DNA of 64,000 bases. Source: Ruminiclostridium sp. (GTDB lineage Bacteria > Bacillota > Clostridia > Oscillospirales > Oscillospiraceae). The notes beneath the pieces are model-generated. The model was not told where the DNA came from and did no database searches. It worked only from the letters and a program-made list of their open reading frames with translations. Numbering within the stretch: the stretch's first letter is position 1; every line of letters starts with the position of its first letter. Positions 31,633 through 41,306 of the stretch are shown here, piece after piece. A program made the position numbers and the translations under genes. The stretch spans positions 62,001 to 126,000 of the forward strand of contig JAFSFC010000075.1 in assembly GCA_017435425.1 (NCBI GenBank), read 5' to 3'.

Positions 31633-32214
31633 TCAAACCAAGATTCCCTTGGTCGAAGGCACCTCGTCGGTGCCGTTGGTCTTCACGGCCATCTTCAGGC
31701 TCCGGGCCACGGACTTGAAGATGCCCTCGATGATGTGGTGGCTGTTCTCACCGGCCAGCTTGCGGATGTGCAGGGTGCAGTTGGCCCGGCGGACAAAGGC
31801 CAGCCAGAACTCCTTCACCAGCTCGGTGTCGAAGGTGCCAACCTTCTCGGTGGGCATCTCTGCCTCCCAGCAGAGCATCCCCCGGCCGGACAGATCCACA
31901 GCCGAGAGAATGAGGGCCTCGTCCATGGGCAGGATGAAGTGGCCGAACCGCTCCACCCCACGCATATCCCCCAGGGCCTGGGCAAAGGCATCGCCTAAAC
32001 AGATGCCCACGTCCTCCACGGAGTGGTGGTCGTCCACCCAGGTGTCACCGGTGCAGGTGACCTCCAGGCCGAAGCCCCCGTGGCGGGCAAAGGCGGAGAG
32101 CATGTGGTCAAAGAACCCCACGCCGGTTTGGATCTTGGCCGGGCCGCCGTCCAGGTTCAGGGTCAGAGTGATGTCAGTCTCCCCGGTCTTCCGGGTGATG
32201 TTGGCCTGTCTCAT
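31633..32214 (-). CDS. hisB: Imidazoleglycerol-phosphate dehydratase
   Basis: 193 residues, the monofunctional form. TGVGFFDHMLSAFARHGGF, DDHHSVEDVGICLG and the second half AGENSHHIIEGIFKSVARSL supply the manganese-binding His/Glu residues. It makes imidazole acetol phosphate. No histidinol-phosphatase domain is fused. Overlaps hisC by 4 bp. Confidence 0.95.
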   Translation of the reverse strand: MRQANITRKTGETDITLTLNLDGGPAKIQTGVGFFDHMLSAFARHGGFGLEVTCTGDTWVDDHHSVEDVGICLGDAFAQALGDMRGVERFGHFILPMDEALILSAVDLSGRGMLCWEAEMPTEKVGTFDTELVKEFWLAFVRRANCTLHIRKLAGENSHHIIEGIFKSVARSLKMAVKTNGTDEVPSTKGILV

Positions 32215-33278
32215 GCCAGTCCCTCCTCCTTCATGATCTCTTTCACGCCTTCCAGGAAGGCTGCCATCTCCTCCGGGGTGCCGATGGTCACCCGGTTGTA
32301 CTGGGCGATCCGGGGATCGGAGAAGTGGCGGATGAGGACACCACGGTCCTTGAGCTTCTGGTACAGAACGGCTCCGTCCAGACCCTCTCGCTTGACAAAG
32401 AGGAAGTTGGTCTTGGAGTCGGGCATGGTGAAGCCCAGGGCACGCAGGGCGGCTGCGGTCTGTTCCCGGGTGTCCATGATCTTCCGGGCGTTCTCCCGGA
32501 AGTATGCGTCAGAGTCAACGGCAGCCTCCCCCAGCTTCAGGGTCAGGCGGTTGACATTATAGGGGTTAGTGGAGTACTTGATCTTCTCCAGGTCCTGGAT
32601 GATGGGGCGGCTGGCCAGGGCGAAGCCCAGGCGGGCGCCGGCCATGGACCGGGACTTGGAATAGGTCATGACCACCAGCAGGTTCTCGTACTTATCCACC
32701 AGGCTGGCGGCGGATTCGGCGCCGAAGTCCACATAGGCCTCGTCAATGACCACCACATGGTCGGGGTTGGAGGAAATGATCTCCTCCACCTTCTCCAGGG
32801 GCAGAGCCAGGCCGGTGGGGGCATTGGGGTTGGCCAGAACGGTGAACTTCCCGGTGTTCTTCATGCCTTCCACATTCACAGAGAAGTCCTCATTGAGAGG
32901 AACGGCGTCGTATGCCACCCCGTGAAGGTCGGCAAAGACGGGATAGAAGCTGTAGGTCAGACCGGGGAAGACCGCCCCGTCATGGGCAAAGGCCATGAAA
33001 GCGAAGTTCAGGATATCGTCAGAACCATTGGACAGGAAGACGTTCCCCGGCTCCACCCCGTAGAGCTTGGCCAGCTTCTCCCGGAGAAAGGTCCCCTCCG
33101 GGTCGGAATACAGCCGCAGGTCCTCCACCTCTTTCCGGGTCAGGGCATCCAGCACCTGGGGGGAAGGGGGATAGGGGGACTCGTTGGTGTTGAGCTTGAT
33201 ATACTGCTTGTCCCGGGGCTGCTCCCCGGGGGTATATGCCTCTAACTTGGCATACTTGGGGCTGAGGAATCGGCTCAT
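32211..33278 (-). CDS. hisC: Histidinol-phosphate aminotransferase
   Basis: 355 residues, fold type I PLP enzyme. NTNESPYPPSPQVL, SNGSDDILNFAFMAFA, NPNAPTG, IDEAYVDFG and YSKSRSMAGARLGFA (PLP Lys) fit HisC. It moves an amino group from Glu to imidazole acetol phosphate. Four base pairs separate it from hisD. Confidence 0.94.
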   Translation of the reverse strand: MSRFLSPKYAKLEAYTPGEQPRDKQYIKLNTNESPYPPSPQVLDALTRKEVEDLRLYSDPEGTFLREKLAKLYGVEPGNVFLSNGSDDILNFAFMAFAHDGAVFPGLTYSFYPVFADLHGVAYDAVPLNEDFSVNVEGMKNTGKFTVLANPNAPTGLALPLEKVEEIISSNPDHVVVIDEAYVDFGAESAASLVDKYENLLVVMTYSKSRSMAGARLGFALASRPIIQDLEKIKYSTNPYNVNRLTLKLGEAAVDSDAYFRENARKIMDTREQTAAALRALGFTMPDSKTNFLFVKREGLDGAVLYQKLKDRGVLIRHFSDPRIAQYNRVTIGTPEEMAAFLEGVKEIMKEEGLA

Positions 33279-33282
33279 GGCG

Positions 33283-34572
33283 TTACTCTCCCATCACGTT
33301 GGGGTCAAAGCGGATGTCGATGGAGCGGGCATGGCCGGTGAGCCCCTCCTGCTTGGCAAAGTGGGACACGGACTGCTGTGCCACAGCCAGGGCATCCCTG
33401 GTGTAGTAGGTGTACTGGGTCTTCTTCACAAAGTCATCCACAGACAGGGGGCTGGAGAACCGGGCCGTGCCGCTGGTAGGCAGGGTGTGGTTGGGGCCGG
33501 CGAAGTAGTCCCCCAGGGCCTCGGGGCAGTTGCGGCCCATGAAGATGGAACCGGCGTGCTTGATTTTGTCCAGCCACTCGAAGGGCTCGTCGATGCACAG
33601 CTCCAGGTGCTCGGGGGCGATCTCGTTGGAGATCTGGATGGCAGAGGCGATGGACTTGGCGATGATGATCTTGCCGTTGTTCTCGATGGAGGCACGGGCG
33701 ATGTCCTGACGCTTCAGCTTGGGCAGCTGCTCCTCGATGGCAGCCTGAACAGCCACGGCCAGCTCCTCGCTGTCGGTGACCAGAACGGCAGAGGCATTCA
33801 CGTCATGCTCGGCCTGGCTCAGCAGGTCGGCGGCCACCACCTGGGGGTTGTTCTTGCCGTCGGCGATCACCAGGATCTCGCTGGGACCGGCCACCATGTC
33901 GATGCCAACCTTGCCGAAGACCTGCTTCTTGGCCTCGGCCACATACTGGTTGCCGGGACCCACGATCTTGTCCACCTTGGGGATGGTCTCGGTGCCGTAG
34001 GCCAGGGCGGCCACAGCCTGGGCGCCGCCCACACGGAAGACCCGGTTCACGCCGCAGATCCGGGCGGCTGCCAGGATGTTGGGGTGGATCTTGCCGTTCT
34101 TGTCGGGGGGTGTGACCATGAAGATCTCCTTGACCCCGGCAAGCTTTGCGGGGATGCAGTTCATGATGACGCTGGAGGGGTAAGCGGCGGTGCCGCCGGG
34201 GATGTACAGGCCCACCCGCTCCAGAGGGATGACCTTCTGGCCCATGACGATGCCGGACTCGTCGTTGACGATGAAGCTGTTGCGGACCTGGTGCTGGTGG
34301 AAGGCGGCCACCCGCTCGGCGGCACGGTAGAGGATATCCACCAGGAAGGGGTCGGCGTTGCGGAAGCCGTCGTCGATGGAACCGGCACCCACCTCCACGG
34401 AGGTGAGGTCTGCCCCGTCAAACTCCTTGGTATACTTCTTCAGGGCTGCGTCGCCGTTGGCCTTCACGTCCTCAATGATGGCACGGACGGGGGCCTCCAC
34501 GCTCTCCACCGGGTCCTCCCGGGCAAAGATGGCGTCACGGCTGACTTCTGCTTCTTTTAAAATACGAATCAT
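33283..34572 (-). CDS. hisD: Histidinol dehydrogenase
   Basis: 429 residues. [56 protein letters not shown] and [18 protein letters not shown] include the zinc ligands and the catalytic His of HisD, which oxidises histidinol to histidine in two NAD-linked steps. Overlaps hisG by 4 bp. Confidence 0.95.
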   Translation of the reverse strand: MIRILKEAEVSRDAIFAREDPVESVEAPVRAIIEDVKANGDAALKKYTKEFDGADLTSVEVGAGSIDDGFRNADPFLVDILYRAAERVAAFHQHQVRNSFIVNDESGIVMGQKVIPLERVGLYIPGGTAAYPSSVIMNCIPAKLAGVKEIFMVTPPDKNGKIHPNILAAARICGVNRVFRVGGAQAVAALAYGTETIPKVDKIVGPGNQYVAEAKKQVFGKVGIDMVAGPSEILVIADGKNNPQVVAADLLSQAEHDVNASAVLVTDSEELAVAVQAAIEEQLPKLKRQDIARASIENNGKIIIAKSIASAIQISNEIAPEHLELCIDEPFEWLDKIKHAGSIFMGRNCPEALGDYFAGPNHTLPTSGTARFSSPLSVDDFVKKTQYTYYTRDALAVAQQSVSHFAKQEGLTGHARSIDIRFDPNVMGE

Positions 34573-35219
34573 TTCGTTTCTGCCTCCTTGGCGGCCACCT
34601 GCTCAGAGAGGCTCTCGTAGAGTCTCTGGATGGCCTCGTGCTTGAACTTAAAGCTGACTTTATTGGCGATGAAACGTGCGCTGATGGGCACGATGGTCTC
34701 AATGGGGCTGAGGTTGTTCTCCTTCAGGGTGGTGCCGGTCTCCACAATGTCCACGATGACGTCGGTCATATCCAGGATGGGGGCGATCTCAATGGAGCCC
34801 TGCAGGTGGATGATATCGATGTCACGGCTCCGGCTGGCGTAGAAGTTCCGGGCGATCCGGGAGAACTTGGTGGCCACCCGCAGGATGCGGTCGGGGTCGT
34901 CCCGGAAGTCGTTCTTGGCGGCCACGCACATGCGGCACTTGCCCACGTTCAGGTCCAGCAGCTCGTAGATGTCGGGCTCGTACTCCAGCAGGATGTCCTT
35001 GCCCACCACACCCACGTCGGCGGCGCCCCGCTCCACGTAGACGGCCACGTCCGAGGGCTTGACCCAGAAGTAGCGGACCTTGGCCTCGGGGTTTTCAAAA
35101 ATGAGCTTCCGCTTGGGGTCCAGGAGCTCGTCGCAGGGGAAGCCCGCCTTGGCGAACATGGCGTAGACCTTCTCGCCCAGTCGGCCCTTGGGCAGGGCCA
35201 CATTCAGAAAATCGCTCAT
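34569..35219 (-). CDS. hisG: ATP phosphoribosyltransferase, short form
   Basis: 216 residues, the short HisG that lacks the regulatory C-terminal domain and needs HisZ. ALPKGRLGEKVYAMFAKAG, GAADVGVVGKDIL and DIVETGTTLKENNL (PRPP loop) are diagnostic. It catalyses the first step. The partner HisZ is immediately upstream with a 4-bp overlap. Confidence 0.95.
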   Translation of the reverse strand: MSDFLNVALPKGRLGEKVYAMFAKAGFPCDELLDPKRKLIFENPEAKVRYFWVKPSDVAVYVERGAADVGVVGKDILLEYEPDIYELLDLNVGKCRMCVAAKNDFRDDPDRILRVATKFSRIARNFYASRSRDIDIIHLQGSIEIAPILDMTDVIVDIVETGTTLKENNLSPIETIVPISARFIANKVSFKFKHEAIQRLYESLSEQVAAKEAETK

Positions 35220-36325
35220 GCCTGCTCCCCTCCTCTCATGTTGATGGTCTCTTTCACATGCAGGCCGGCAGCCTCTTTCCGGGCCAGGGCCTTCTTCCCT
35301 TCCGCCGCCAGGGAAGAAAGCTTCCCGGTGAGGGCGGTCAGGTCGGTCTTTTCATCATAGAGGACCAGCACGTCGGCATCCCAGGTCGCCTCCGCAGGAC
35401 GGAGCCGGTCCAGCTCATCCAGGTAGATGGCAAAGCCGATGGCGCCGCAGTGCTTGCCCATCTTCTCCACCATTTTGTCGTACTGACCGCCGGAGAGGAC
35501 CCCGGCTGCCAGGCCCTTGATGAAGCCACGGAAGACGATACCGCTGTAGTAGTCCATGCCCCCCTCTACGGAGAAGTCCAGGTAGACCTTGTCTCCCAGG
35601 CCGTTGGCACGGAGCAGGGAGCAGATGGTGTTCAGTTCCTCCCAGGCCTGGCGGGTCTTGATGCCCCCCATGCACAGGGGCGCCAGCTCGGCCAGAACGG
35701 TTTCCATGGTGCCGTAGGTGGTCACCAACTTTTCCAGCAGGCCGGTGACTGTGGGGCTCATGCCCTTCTCCTGGCAGAAGGCACGGAGGGCAGCGGCGTT
35801 CTTTTCCCGCACAGCCTCCAGGATCACAGGATAGTCGGCCTCGGCCACCCCGGCGGCCTCCATGAAGCCGGAGACCAGACCCATGTGGGACACGTCCAGA
35901 ACGTAGTCCTCGCTGATGGCCTGGAGACTCTGGACGGCCAGGGCCATCACTTCGTAGATGTGGTACAGATCCACCTCACCGATGCACTCCAGGCCGGTCT
36001 GCATGATCTCCTGGAAGGTGCCGTCTCCCTGGCTGGTGCGGTAGACGTTCTCGTTATAATAGACCTTCCGGGGACCGGGCTCCTTCTCCCGGGTGTTTTT
36101 CACGATGGAGATGGTCACGTCGGGCTTCAGGGCCATGAGGACCCCCCGGGCATCGGTAAAGGTGATCATCCGGTCGCTGATGAGGAAGTCCTTGTTCCGG
36201 ACGTACAGGTCGTACTCCTCGAACTTGCTCATCTTGAACCGGCGGTAGCCGTACTTCTCATATAAACCTCGCAGGCGGTAAATGGTCTGCTCTCCGCTGC
36301 GGAGGATGTTCCAATCAAATTCCAT
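35216..36325 (-). CDS. hisZ: ATP phosphoribosyltransferase regulatory subunit
   Basis: 369 residues, a HisRS-like protein without tRNA activity. MITFTDARGVLMALKPDVTISIVKN, FEQEIMQTGLECIG-type motif 2 (QEIMQTGLECIGEVD) and a degenerate motif 3 (GGMDYYSGIVFRGFIKG, GGQYDKMVEKMG). It forms an octamer with HisG and mediates His feedback. First gene of the operon. Confidence 0.92.
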   Translation of the reverse strand: MEFDWNILRSGEQTIYRLRGLYEKYGYRRFKMSKFEEYDLYVRNKDFLISDRMITFTDARGVLMALKPDVTISIVKNTREKEPGPRKVYYNENVYRTSQGDGTFQEIMQTGLECIGEVDLYHIYEVMALAVQSLQAISEDYVLDVSHMGLVSGFMEAAGVAEADYPVILEAVREKNAAALRAFCQEKGMSPTVTGLLEKLVTTYGTMETVLAELAPLCMGGIKTRQAWEELNTICSLLRANGLGDKVYLDFSVEGGMDYYSGIVFRGFIKGLAAGVLSGGQYDKMVEKMGKHCGAIGFAIYLDELDRLRPAEATWDADVLVLYDEKTDLTALTGKLSSLAAEGKKALARKEAAGLHVKETINMRGGEQA

Positions 36326-36367
36326 GGGTGCTTACCCCTTTCTCTGTCATACCGTTGTTTGAGACAT

Positions 36368-36389
36368 TTTATCACTCTACCGTGATAAA
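36368..36389. promoter_or_regulatory. Candidate operator in the his leader
   Basis: TTTATCAC-N6-GTGATAAA, perfect 8-bp arms, about 43 bp before hisZ and downstream of the promoter. Two further hairpins (AAGAGG/CCTCTT and TTTCTGTC/GACAGAAA) lie just upstream of it in the transcript. No T-box sequence is present. Confidence 0.55.
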
Positions 36390-36444
36390 GTAAAGAGGAA
36401 ATCGCCTCTTTTTCTGTCCTCAGACAGAAATTTTTTGAAATACT

Positions 36445-36473
36445 ATCATACCGCTTTTATACGGATTCCACAA
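36445..36473 (-). promoter_or_regulatory. Promoter of the his operon
   Basis: Minus strand TTGTGG (36468-36473), 17 bp, TATGAT (36445-36450). Confidence 0.6.
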
Positions 36474-36513
36474 GCCCCTAAACGCAAGAAAACCGTGCAG
36501 ACCTGTTTTCCAT

Positions 36514-36548
36514 AAAAAAAGAACTGCCGGATTCTCTCCGGCAGCTCT
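36514..36548 (-). terminator. Terminator of the aminotransferase gene
   Basis: GAGCTGCCGG-AGAGAAT-CCGGCAGTTC then seven T on the minus strand, 9 bp after the stop. Confidence 0.9.
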
Positions 36549-36556
36549 TCGTACTG

Positions 36557-37924
36557 TCACAGGATATTCTGCACGATTTCGCGGAAGACCGCAGTGTGTT
36601 TGTCCACATCGGCCTCCGTGGTGGAGCCGCAGATCAGCGCCATGTTGTGGAAGGGGGTCATCAGGACGCCTCGGTTCAGGCTGGCCAGGTGCATATACCA
36701 GTCCAGCTCCAGATCGGTATGGTAATAGGCCTCTGCACCATTCCGTGCGGGTTCCTTCTTGAACCAGTACTCCGTCCGCAGACCCAGCTGCTTGGTGTTC
36801 CAAGGCAGGTCAAACTCCTTGATGACGCTCTGAACGCCCTCGTTGAAACGGGTAGCCAGGGCGATGTTCCGCTTGTAGTAGTCCTCGGTCAGGATCTCGC
36901 TCAAGGTAGCCCGGAGGGCTGCCATGGTCAGGGCATTGGCGGCCAGAGTGCCGCCCACTCCCTTGGCAAAGCCATAGACGGAGTCAAACACAGGCTGGCA
37001 GAGCTTGCCGAACTCCTCAGAGACACCCCAGATGCCCACCGGGATACCGGAGGCCAGGGTCTTGCCGGCGGTGATGATGTCGGGCTCCAGGCCATACTCT
37101 CTGGTGTAGCCGCCGATGCCCGTGCAGATGGTGTGGGTCTCGTCGATCAGCAGGTAGGTGCCGTACTTACGGGTCAGGGCACGCAGGGCATCGTGGTAAC
37201 CGGGATCGGGATGGATGATGCCCATGTTGGTCATGACAGGCTCGCAGATAACAGCGATGACGTCCTCATCCTTCAGGGCCTCTTCCAGGGCGTCCACGTC
37301 GTTCCACTCGATGAACTTGGTCATGACAGAGGGGTCGATGCACTGGCCGATGTTGCCCTTGCGGAAGGTGGTCTTGCCCTCGGGGGTCACCATACCCAGT
37401 GTCTCATCCACAGAGCCGTGGTAGCAGAAGTTGAAGGCCAGGACCTTGCTGCGCTTGGTGTCTCCCTTGGCCCGGAAGATCGCTCTGGCCATACGCAGAG
37501 CGAACCGGTTGGCATCGGTAGCGCTGGTGGTAAACTGCCAGTACTTCAGGCCGAAGCGGCGCTGGAGTTCCTTGCCCACCCAAGTAGCATCTTCGGTAGG
37601 CAGCATAAAGGTGGTGCCCTTCTTCACCTGCTCAGAGATGGCCTTGACAGAGGCATCCACGGCATGACCCACCATGGAGCCGGTGTCGCCCAGGCAGAAG
37701 TCGATGTAGTCCATACCGTCCACACACTTCAGGTGGGCGCCCTTGGCCTCCACCACAGTAATGGGGTAAGCGCTGGACCAGCGGACCATCCAGTTCAGGG
37801 GAACGCCCTGGAGAAGGTAGTTGCTGGCCTCCTGGTAAAGGGCCTTGGACTTGGGGTGGTTTTCCTCGAACATCTTCAGTTCTTTGGCGTGCTGCTGCTT
37901 TAATTTTTCACGATTGATCTCCAT
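36557..37924 (-). CDS. Class III aminotransferase (glutamate-1-semialdehyde aminomutase-like)
   Basis: 455 residues. GAHLKCVDGMDYIDFCLGDTGSMVGHA, FNFCYHGSVDETLG, LLIDETHTICTGIGGYT and TAGKTLASGIPVGIWG (PLP Lys) place it in class III, nearest to glutamate-1-semialdehyde 2,1-aminomutase-like transaminases. No other haem genes are nearby, so a HemL role is unlikely; a catabolic omega- or beta-amino acid transaminase is more plausible. The start follows AAGGAGG. A PucR regulator lies upstream, which suggests induction by a nitrogen compound. Confidence 0.85.
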   Translation of the reverse strand: MEINREKLKQQHAKELKMFEENHPKSKALYQEASNYLLQGVPLNWMVRWSSAYPITVVEAKGAHLKCVDGMDYIDFCLGDTGSMVGHAVDASVKAISEQVKKGTTFMLPTEDATWVGKELQRRFGLKYWQFTTSATDANRFALRMARAIFRAKGDTKRSKVLAFNFCYHGSVDETLGMVTPEGKTTFRKGNIGQCIDPSVMTKFIEWNDVDALEEALKDEDVIAVICEPVMTNMGIIHPDPGYHDALRALTRKYGTYLLIDETHTICTGIGGYTREYGLEPDIITAGKTLASGIPVGIWGVSEEFGKLCQPVFDSVYGFAKGVGGTLAANALTMAALRATLSEILTEDYYKRNIALATRFNEGVQSVIKEFDLPWNTKQLGLRTEYWFKKEPARNGAEAYYHTDLELDWYMHLASLNRGVLMTPFHNMALICGSTTEADVDKHTAVFREIVQNIL

Positions 37925-37964
37925 GAAGTTTACCTCCTTACGGTTTTCTTTGCTTCATGGCTGC

Positions 37965-37993
37965 AGTATAGTGTCCTTCCCCGGCTGCCGCAA
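37965..37993 (-). promoter_or_regulatory. Promoter of the aminotransferase gene
   Basis: Minus strand TTGCGG (37988-37993), 17 bp, TATACT (37965-37970). Confidence 0.6.
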
Positions 37994-38045
37994 CGGCCCC
38001 CGCTATTTTAACCAGCCTTAAATCATCCCTCGAAATCTCTTGAAT

Positions 38046-38084
38046 ATAAAAGAACGGCTTTCGGAAAACCTCCCAAAGCCGTTC
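38046..38084 (-). terminator. Terminator of the pucR-like gene
   Basis: GAACGGCTTT pairs with AAAGCCGTTC, then TTTTAT on the minus strand. Confidence 0.85.
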
Positions 38085-38138
38085 CTCTTGATTTGTATTT
38101 GTATCACAAGATACAACCATCTATTTTGTGATCTGATT

Positions 38139-39329
38139 TCATTCCATCTGTCCCAGATAGCCCCGGATCTTCAGGGCCAGCATCACGTCAAAGAGGTCTT
38201 CCCGATCCCGCAGATCCCGACCCAAAAGGGCCTCGATTTTATCCAATCTATAGTGCATGGAGTTCACATGGAGGAACAGCCGTTCCGCCGTCTTTTTGGC
38301 ATTACAGTCGTGGCTCACATAGCACATCAGGGTGTCCAGCAGATCCCGGTTTTCCGGCAGAAGCAGGTCACCCAGAATTCGCCCCGCCATTCGCTCCAGC
38401 TCCTGGGGCAGTGCCCGACCAAAGAGCTGATAAACCACCATGTCATCGTAACAGACCACCGGCACCTCTGCACGCCCCAGTTCCAGGGCCTGACGGGCGT
38501 GTTCCGCACAGGACTTCAGGTCGCGGATATCCGTGAGTTCTTCGCTGACTCCGGCCCGGATGGCCACCCCAGGCAGTTTCTCCCCCAGGACATGAACCAT
38601 CTCCTCTGCAAGCCCTTCCCGGCCGGTCTCCATCAGCCACAGAACGCCCTCATCATCGCTGGTCAGCCAGCAGATCTCCTTCTCCCGCTGGATCCGTTCC
38701 CGCAGGATGTTTGCTACTTCAAAGAGGTGCTGTTCCTCCCGCTCCTCCTCATAAAAAGTCATGCCGCTGGGGTTCGCTTCCAGCTCAGGCTGCATTGAGA
38801 TCGTCACCTGGAACCAGACCACCCGATACCGGCGGGTTCCGTCAAAGCCCAATGCCTGCAGCCGCTGGACACGCTTCTCCGACAGCCGTTTTCCGTAAAG
38901 TAGATTCTGGAGAAGCTCTGCCTTCTCATCCGCCCGCTTCCTCCGCTGGAAGATGGCAAAGCAGATGCTCTGGCTGATGTCCAGGGTCCGAACATGGGCA
39001 GGCGCCATGAAAAGGGGCAGCCCCAGCCGGTCACAGAGGGTGCAGAGTTCCGGCGGAACGGCAGGCAGGAAGGTACTGAGCGCAATGAGGACACCGGCTA
39101 CTTCCTTTTCAAAGAGACGCAGGATCAGGTCCTCCAGCTTTTTCTTGTCCTCACCGGTCACTACCCCGGTCATAATGATGAGTTCCCCGCCCCGGAGCCA
39201 CTCCACATATTTGGGTTCCTCCAGGATGTGGACCCATTGGATCTGGTTGTTTAACCCGCTGGCCCCTGCCAGCAGCTGAAACTGGTTGGCATAGGGCAGG
39301 TTCATGATCATACGGCACGGAATTCCCAC
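38139..39329 (-). CDS. PucR family transcriptional regulator
   Basis: 396 residues. N-terminal PucR domain (about 10-130: LLAGASGLNNQIQWVHILEEPKYVEWLRGGELIIMTG), a central GGDEF-like region (about 160-290) and a C-terminal HTH_30 (LLDTLMCYVSHDCNAKKTAERLFLHVNSMHYRLDKIEALLG). PucR-type proteins activate purine or amino acid catabolism. The best start is a GTG at 39329 preceded by AAGGAGG at 8 bp; ATGs six and eight codons later lack such a site. The likely target is the aminotransferase gene just downstream. Confidence 0.88.
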   Translation of the reverse strand: MGIPCRMIMNLPYANQFQLLAGASGLNNQIQWVHILEEPKYVEWLRGGELIIMTGVVTGEDKKKLEDLILRLFEKEVAGVLIALSTFLPAVPPELCTLCDRLGLPLFMAPAHVRTLDISQSICFAIFQRRKRADEKAELLQNLLYGKRLSEKRVQRLQALGFDGTRRYRVVWFQVTISMQPELEANPSGMTFYEEEREEQHLFEVANILRERIQREKEICWLTSDDEGVLWLMETGREGLAEEMVHVLGEKLPGVAIRAGVSEELTDIRDLKSCAEHARQALELGRAEVPVVCYDDMVVYQLFGRALPQELERMAGRILGDLLLPENRDLLDTLMCYVSHDCNAKKTAERLFLHVNSMHYRLDKIEALLGRDLRDREDLFDVMLALKIRGYLGQME

Positions 39330-39407
39330 GGCGCTCCCCTCCTTTTGCCTGTAGTATATCACTCCTCCTCTGTCTTTCACAACTGCGGATCCGCTTTTCC
39401 CAGACAA

Positions 39408-39440
39408 AATAAAAGGGCGTGCTGCAGATGCAGCACGCCC
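39408..39440 (-). terminator. Terminator of the leu operon
   Basis: GGGCGTGCTGCA-TC-TGCAGCACGCCC then TTTTATTTTG on the minus strand, 15 bp after leuB. Confidence 0.92.
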
Positions 39441-39454
39441 ATAAAGGTCAAAAA

Positions 39455-40525
39455 TCAGATTTCTTCTGCGATGAGTCTGCCCATCTCAGCGGTGCCCACC
39501 AGGGTGCCCTCGCCGGTGTACAGGTCGGGGGTCCGGTAACCCTTGGCCAGAACGGCCTTCACAGCGGCGTCGATGGCGTCTGCCTCGGCGCCCAGGCCGA
39601 AGGTGTAGCGCAGCATCATGCCGATGGACAGAATGGTGGCGGTGGGGTTGGCCTTGTCCTGACCGGCAATGTCGGGGGCGGATCCGTGGATGGGCTCGTA
39701 CATGCCAAAATTGCCTTCTGCCAGGGAGGCGGAGGGGAGCATACCGATGGAGCCGGTGATCTGGCTGGCCTCGTCGGACAGGATATCGCCAAAGATGTTG
39801 CTGGTGACGATCACGTCGAACTGACGGGGGTTGCGGACCAGCTGCATGGCGGCATTGTCCACGTACATGTGGTTCAGGGTGACCTCGGGATAGTCCTTGG
39901 CCACCTCTTCCACCACTCGTCTCCACAGGCGGGAGGAGTCCAGCACGTTGGCCTTGTCCACACTGGTGACCTTCTTGTTGCGCTTCATGGCCATGTCGAA
40001 GGCCACCTTGGCAATGCGGCGGACCTCACCCTCGGAGTACATCTCCACGTCGTAGGCGGCGGGACCCATGTCGGTCTCCTTGGTGCCTCGCTCGCCGAAG
40101 TAGATGCCGCCGGTGAGCTCACGGACCACCACGATGTCCAGGCCGCCGGAGAGGATCTCGGCCTTCAGGGGAGAGGCGTCAGCCAGCTCCTCGAAGATGA
40201 CGGCGGGACGGATGTTGGCAAAGAGGCCCAGCTCCTTGCGGATGCCCAGCAGGGCGCGCTCGGGGCGCTCGCCGCCGGGGAGGTTGTCCCACTTGGGGCC
40301 GCCCACGGCGCCCAGCAGAACAGCATCGGATGCCTTGCAGACGTCGATGGTCTCCTGGGGCAGGCAGCCGCCGGTGGCGTCGATGGCAGCACCGCCGGCC
40401 AGGACGGTCTTGGTGGTGAAGGTGTGGCCGAACTTGTCGCCCACCTTGTGCATGACCTTTACGGCCTGCTCCACGATGTCGGGACCGATGCCGTCGCCGG
40501 GGATCACAGCGATATTGTAATTCAT
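39455..40525 (-). CDS. leuB: 3-isopropylmalate dehydrogenase
   Basis: 356 residues. [70 protein letters not shown] and [18 protein letters not shown] are standard LeuB motifs. It oxidatively decarboxylates 3-isopropylmalate to the leucine keto acid. Last gene of the leu operon. Confidence 0.95.
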   Translation of the reverse strand: MNYNIAVIPGDGIGPDIVEQAVKVMHKVGDKFGHTFTTKTVLAGGAAIDATGGCLPQETIDVCKASDAVLLGAVGGPKWDNLPGGERPERALLGIRKELGLFANIRPAVIFEELADASPLKAEILSGGLDIVVVRELTGGIYFGERGTKETDMGPAAYDVEMYSEGEVRRIAKVAFDMAMKRNKKVTSVDKANVLDSSRLWRRVVEEVAKDYPEVTLNHMYVDNAAMQLVRNPRQFDVIVTSNIFGDILSDEASQITGSIGMLPSASLAEGNFGMYEPIHGSAPDIAGQDKANPTATILSIGMMLRYTFGLGAEADAIDAAVKAVLAKGYRTPDLYTGEGTLVGTAEMGRLIAEEI

Positions 40526-40539
40526 GTCGGTGCCCTCCC

Positions 40540-41028
40540 TTACTGGTTATCCTTGATGGAGGCCATCAGGCCGCCGGCCTGGATGATCTCCTTGATGAAT
40601 TCGGGGAAGGGCAGGGACTGGTAGGTCTCACCCTTGGTGACGTTGGTGATGACGCCGGTGTCGAAGTCCACGGCCACCTCGTCGCCTGCCTCGATCTTCT
40701 CGCTGGCCTCGGGGCACTCCATGATGGCCAGGCCGATGTTGATGGCGTTGCGGTAGAAGATGCGGGCGAAGGTCTTTGCGATGACGCAGGAGATGCCGGA
40801 CTCCTTGATGACCATGGGGGCGTGCTCACGGGAGGAGCCGCAGCCGAAGTTGAAGCCGCCCACCATCACATCGCCGGACTTGACCACGTTGACAAAGTTG
40901 GTGTCGATGTCCTCCATGCAGTGGGTGGCCAGTTCCTTCTTGTCGGCGATGTTCAGGTAACGTGCGGGGATGATAACGTCGGTGTCCACGTTATCGCCAT
41001 ACTTATGTACAAAACCTTTTGCATTCAT
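40540..41028 (-). CDS. leuD: 3-isopropylmalate dehydratase small subunit
   Basis: 162 residues, short-type Leu[61 protein letters not shown] are the swivelling-domain motifs. It forms the isomerase with LeuC. A 276-bp gap filled by structured element copy C separates the two subunit genes, which is unusual because they are normally adjacent. Confidence 0.95.
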   Translation of the reverse strand: MNAKGFVHKYGDNVDTDVIIPARYLNIADKKELATHCMEDIDTNFVNVVKSGDVMVGGFNFGCGSSREHAPMVIKESGISCVIAKTFARIFYRNAINIGLAIMECPEASEKIEAGDEVAVDFDTGVITNVTKGETYQSLPFPEFIKEIIQAGGLMASIKDNQ

Positions 41029-41050
41029 GATTGGTTATCCTCCATTCAGA

Positions 41051-41306
41051 GGCTATGAAAAGCCTCGCAGAGTTTCGCCGACCGCAGTCGGTGAAAGCTA
41101 ATCTAGTCAGTTTTTTGCACGGACATGCGCCGGGCAAAAAACACTTCTCACGAAGAGAACGTGCGATTGGGGCTGTGCCCCAATCGTGCGCTGAACGGAG
41201 TGCAGCCCTTCACATTTGGAATGAGCCCACTCTCTATAGGCAGCTTGCCTCCCCCGTTCACAATGGTCACGAGCGAAGGGCAAGTTACTTGCTCATTCCA
41301 AATGTC
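41051..41306 (-). repeat. Four-hairpin intercistronic RNA element, copy C (between leuC and leuD)
   Basis: Sense strand minus. Hairpin 1 is expanded: ACATTTGGAATGAGC (41212-41226) pairs perfectly with GCTCATTCCAAATGT (41291-41305) around 64 nt, overlapping the leuC stop. Hairpin 2 holds GATTGGGGC/GCCCCAATC (41165-41185) within the shared GTGCG...CGTGCGCTGA frame. Hairpin 3 GTTTTTTGC/GCAAAAAAC (41110-41142). Hairpin 4 TTCGCCGAC/GTCGGTGAA (41074-41095). Ends CTCTGCGAGG. Confidence 0.82.

Noticed and set aside
36326..36556. T-box or His-codon leader peptide for the his operon
   Set aside because: No GGTACCGCGG-type T-box and no run of His codons was found upstream of hisZ.
36557..37924. hemL
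   Set aside because: Class III fold is clear, but no other haem gene is near and a PucR regulator is; the symbol would be unsafe.
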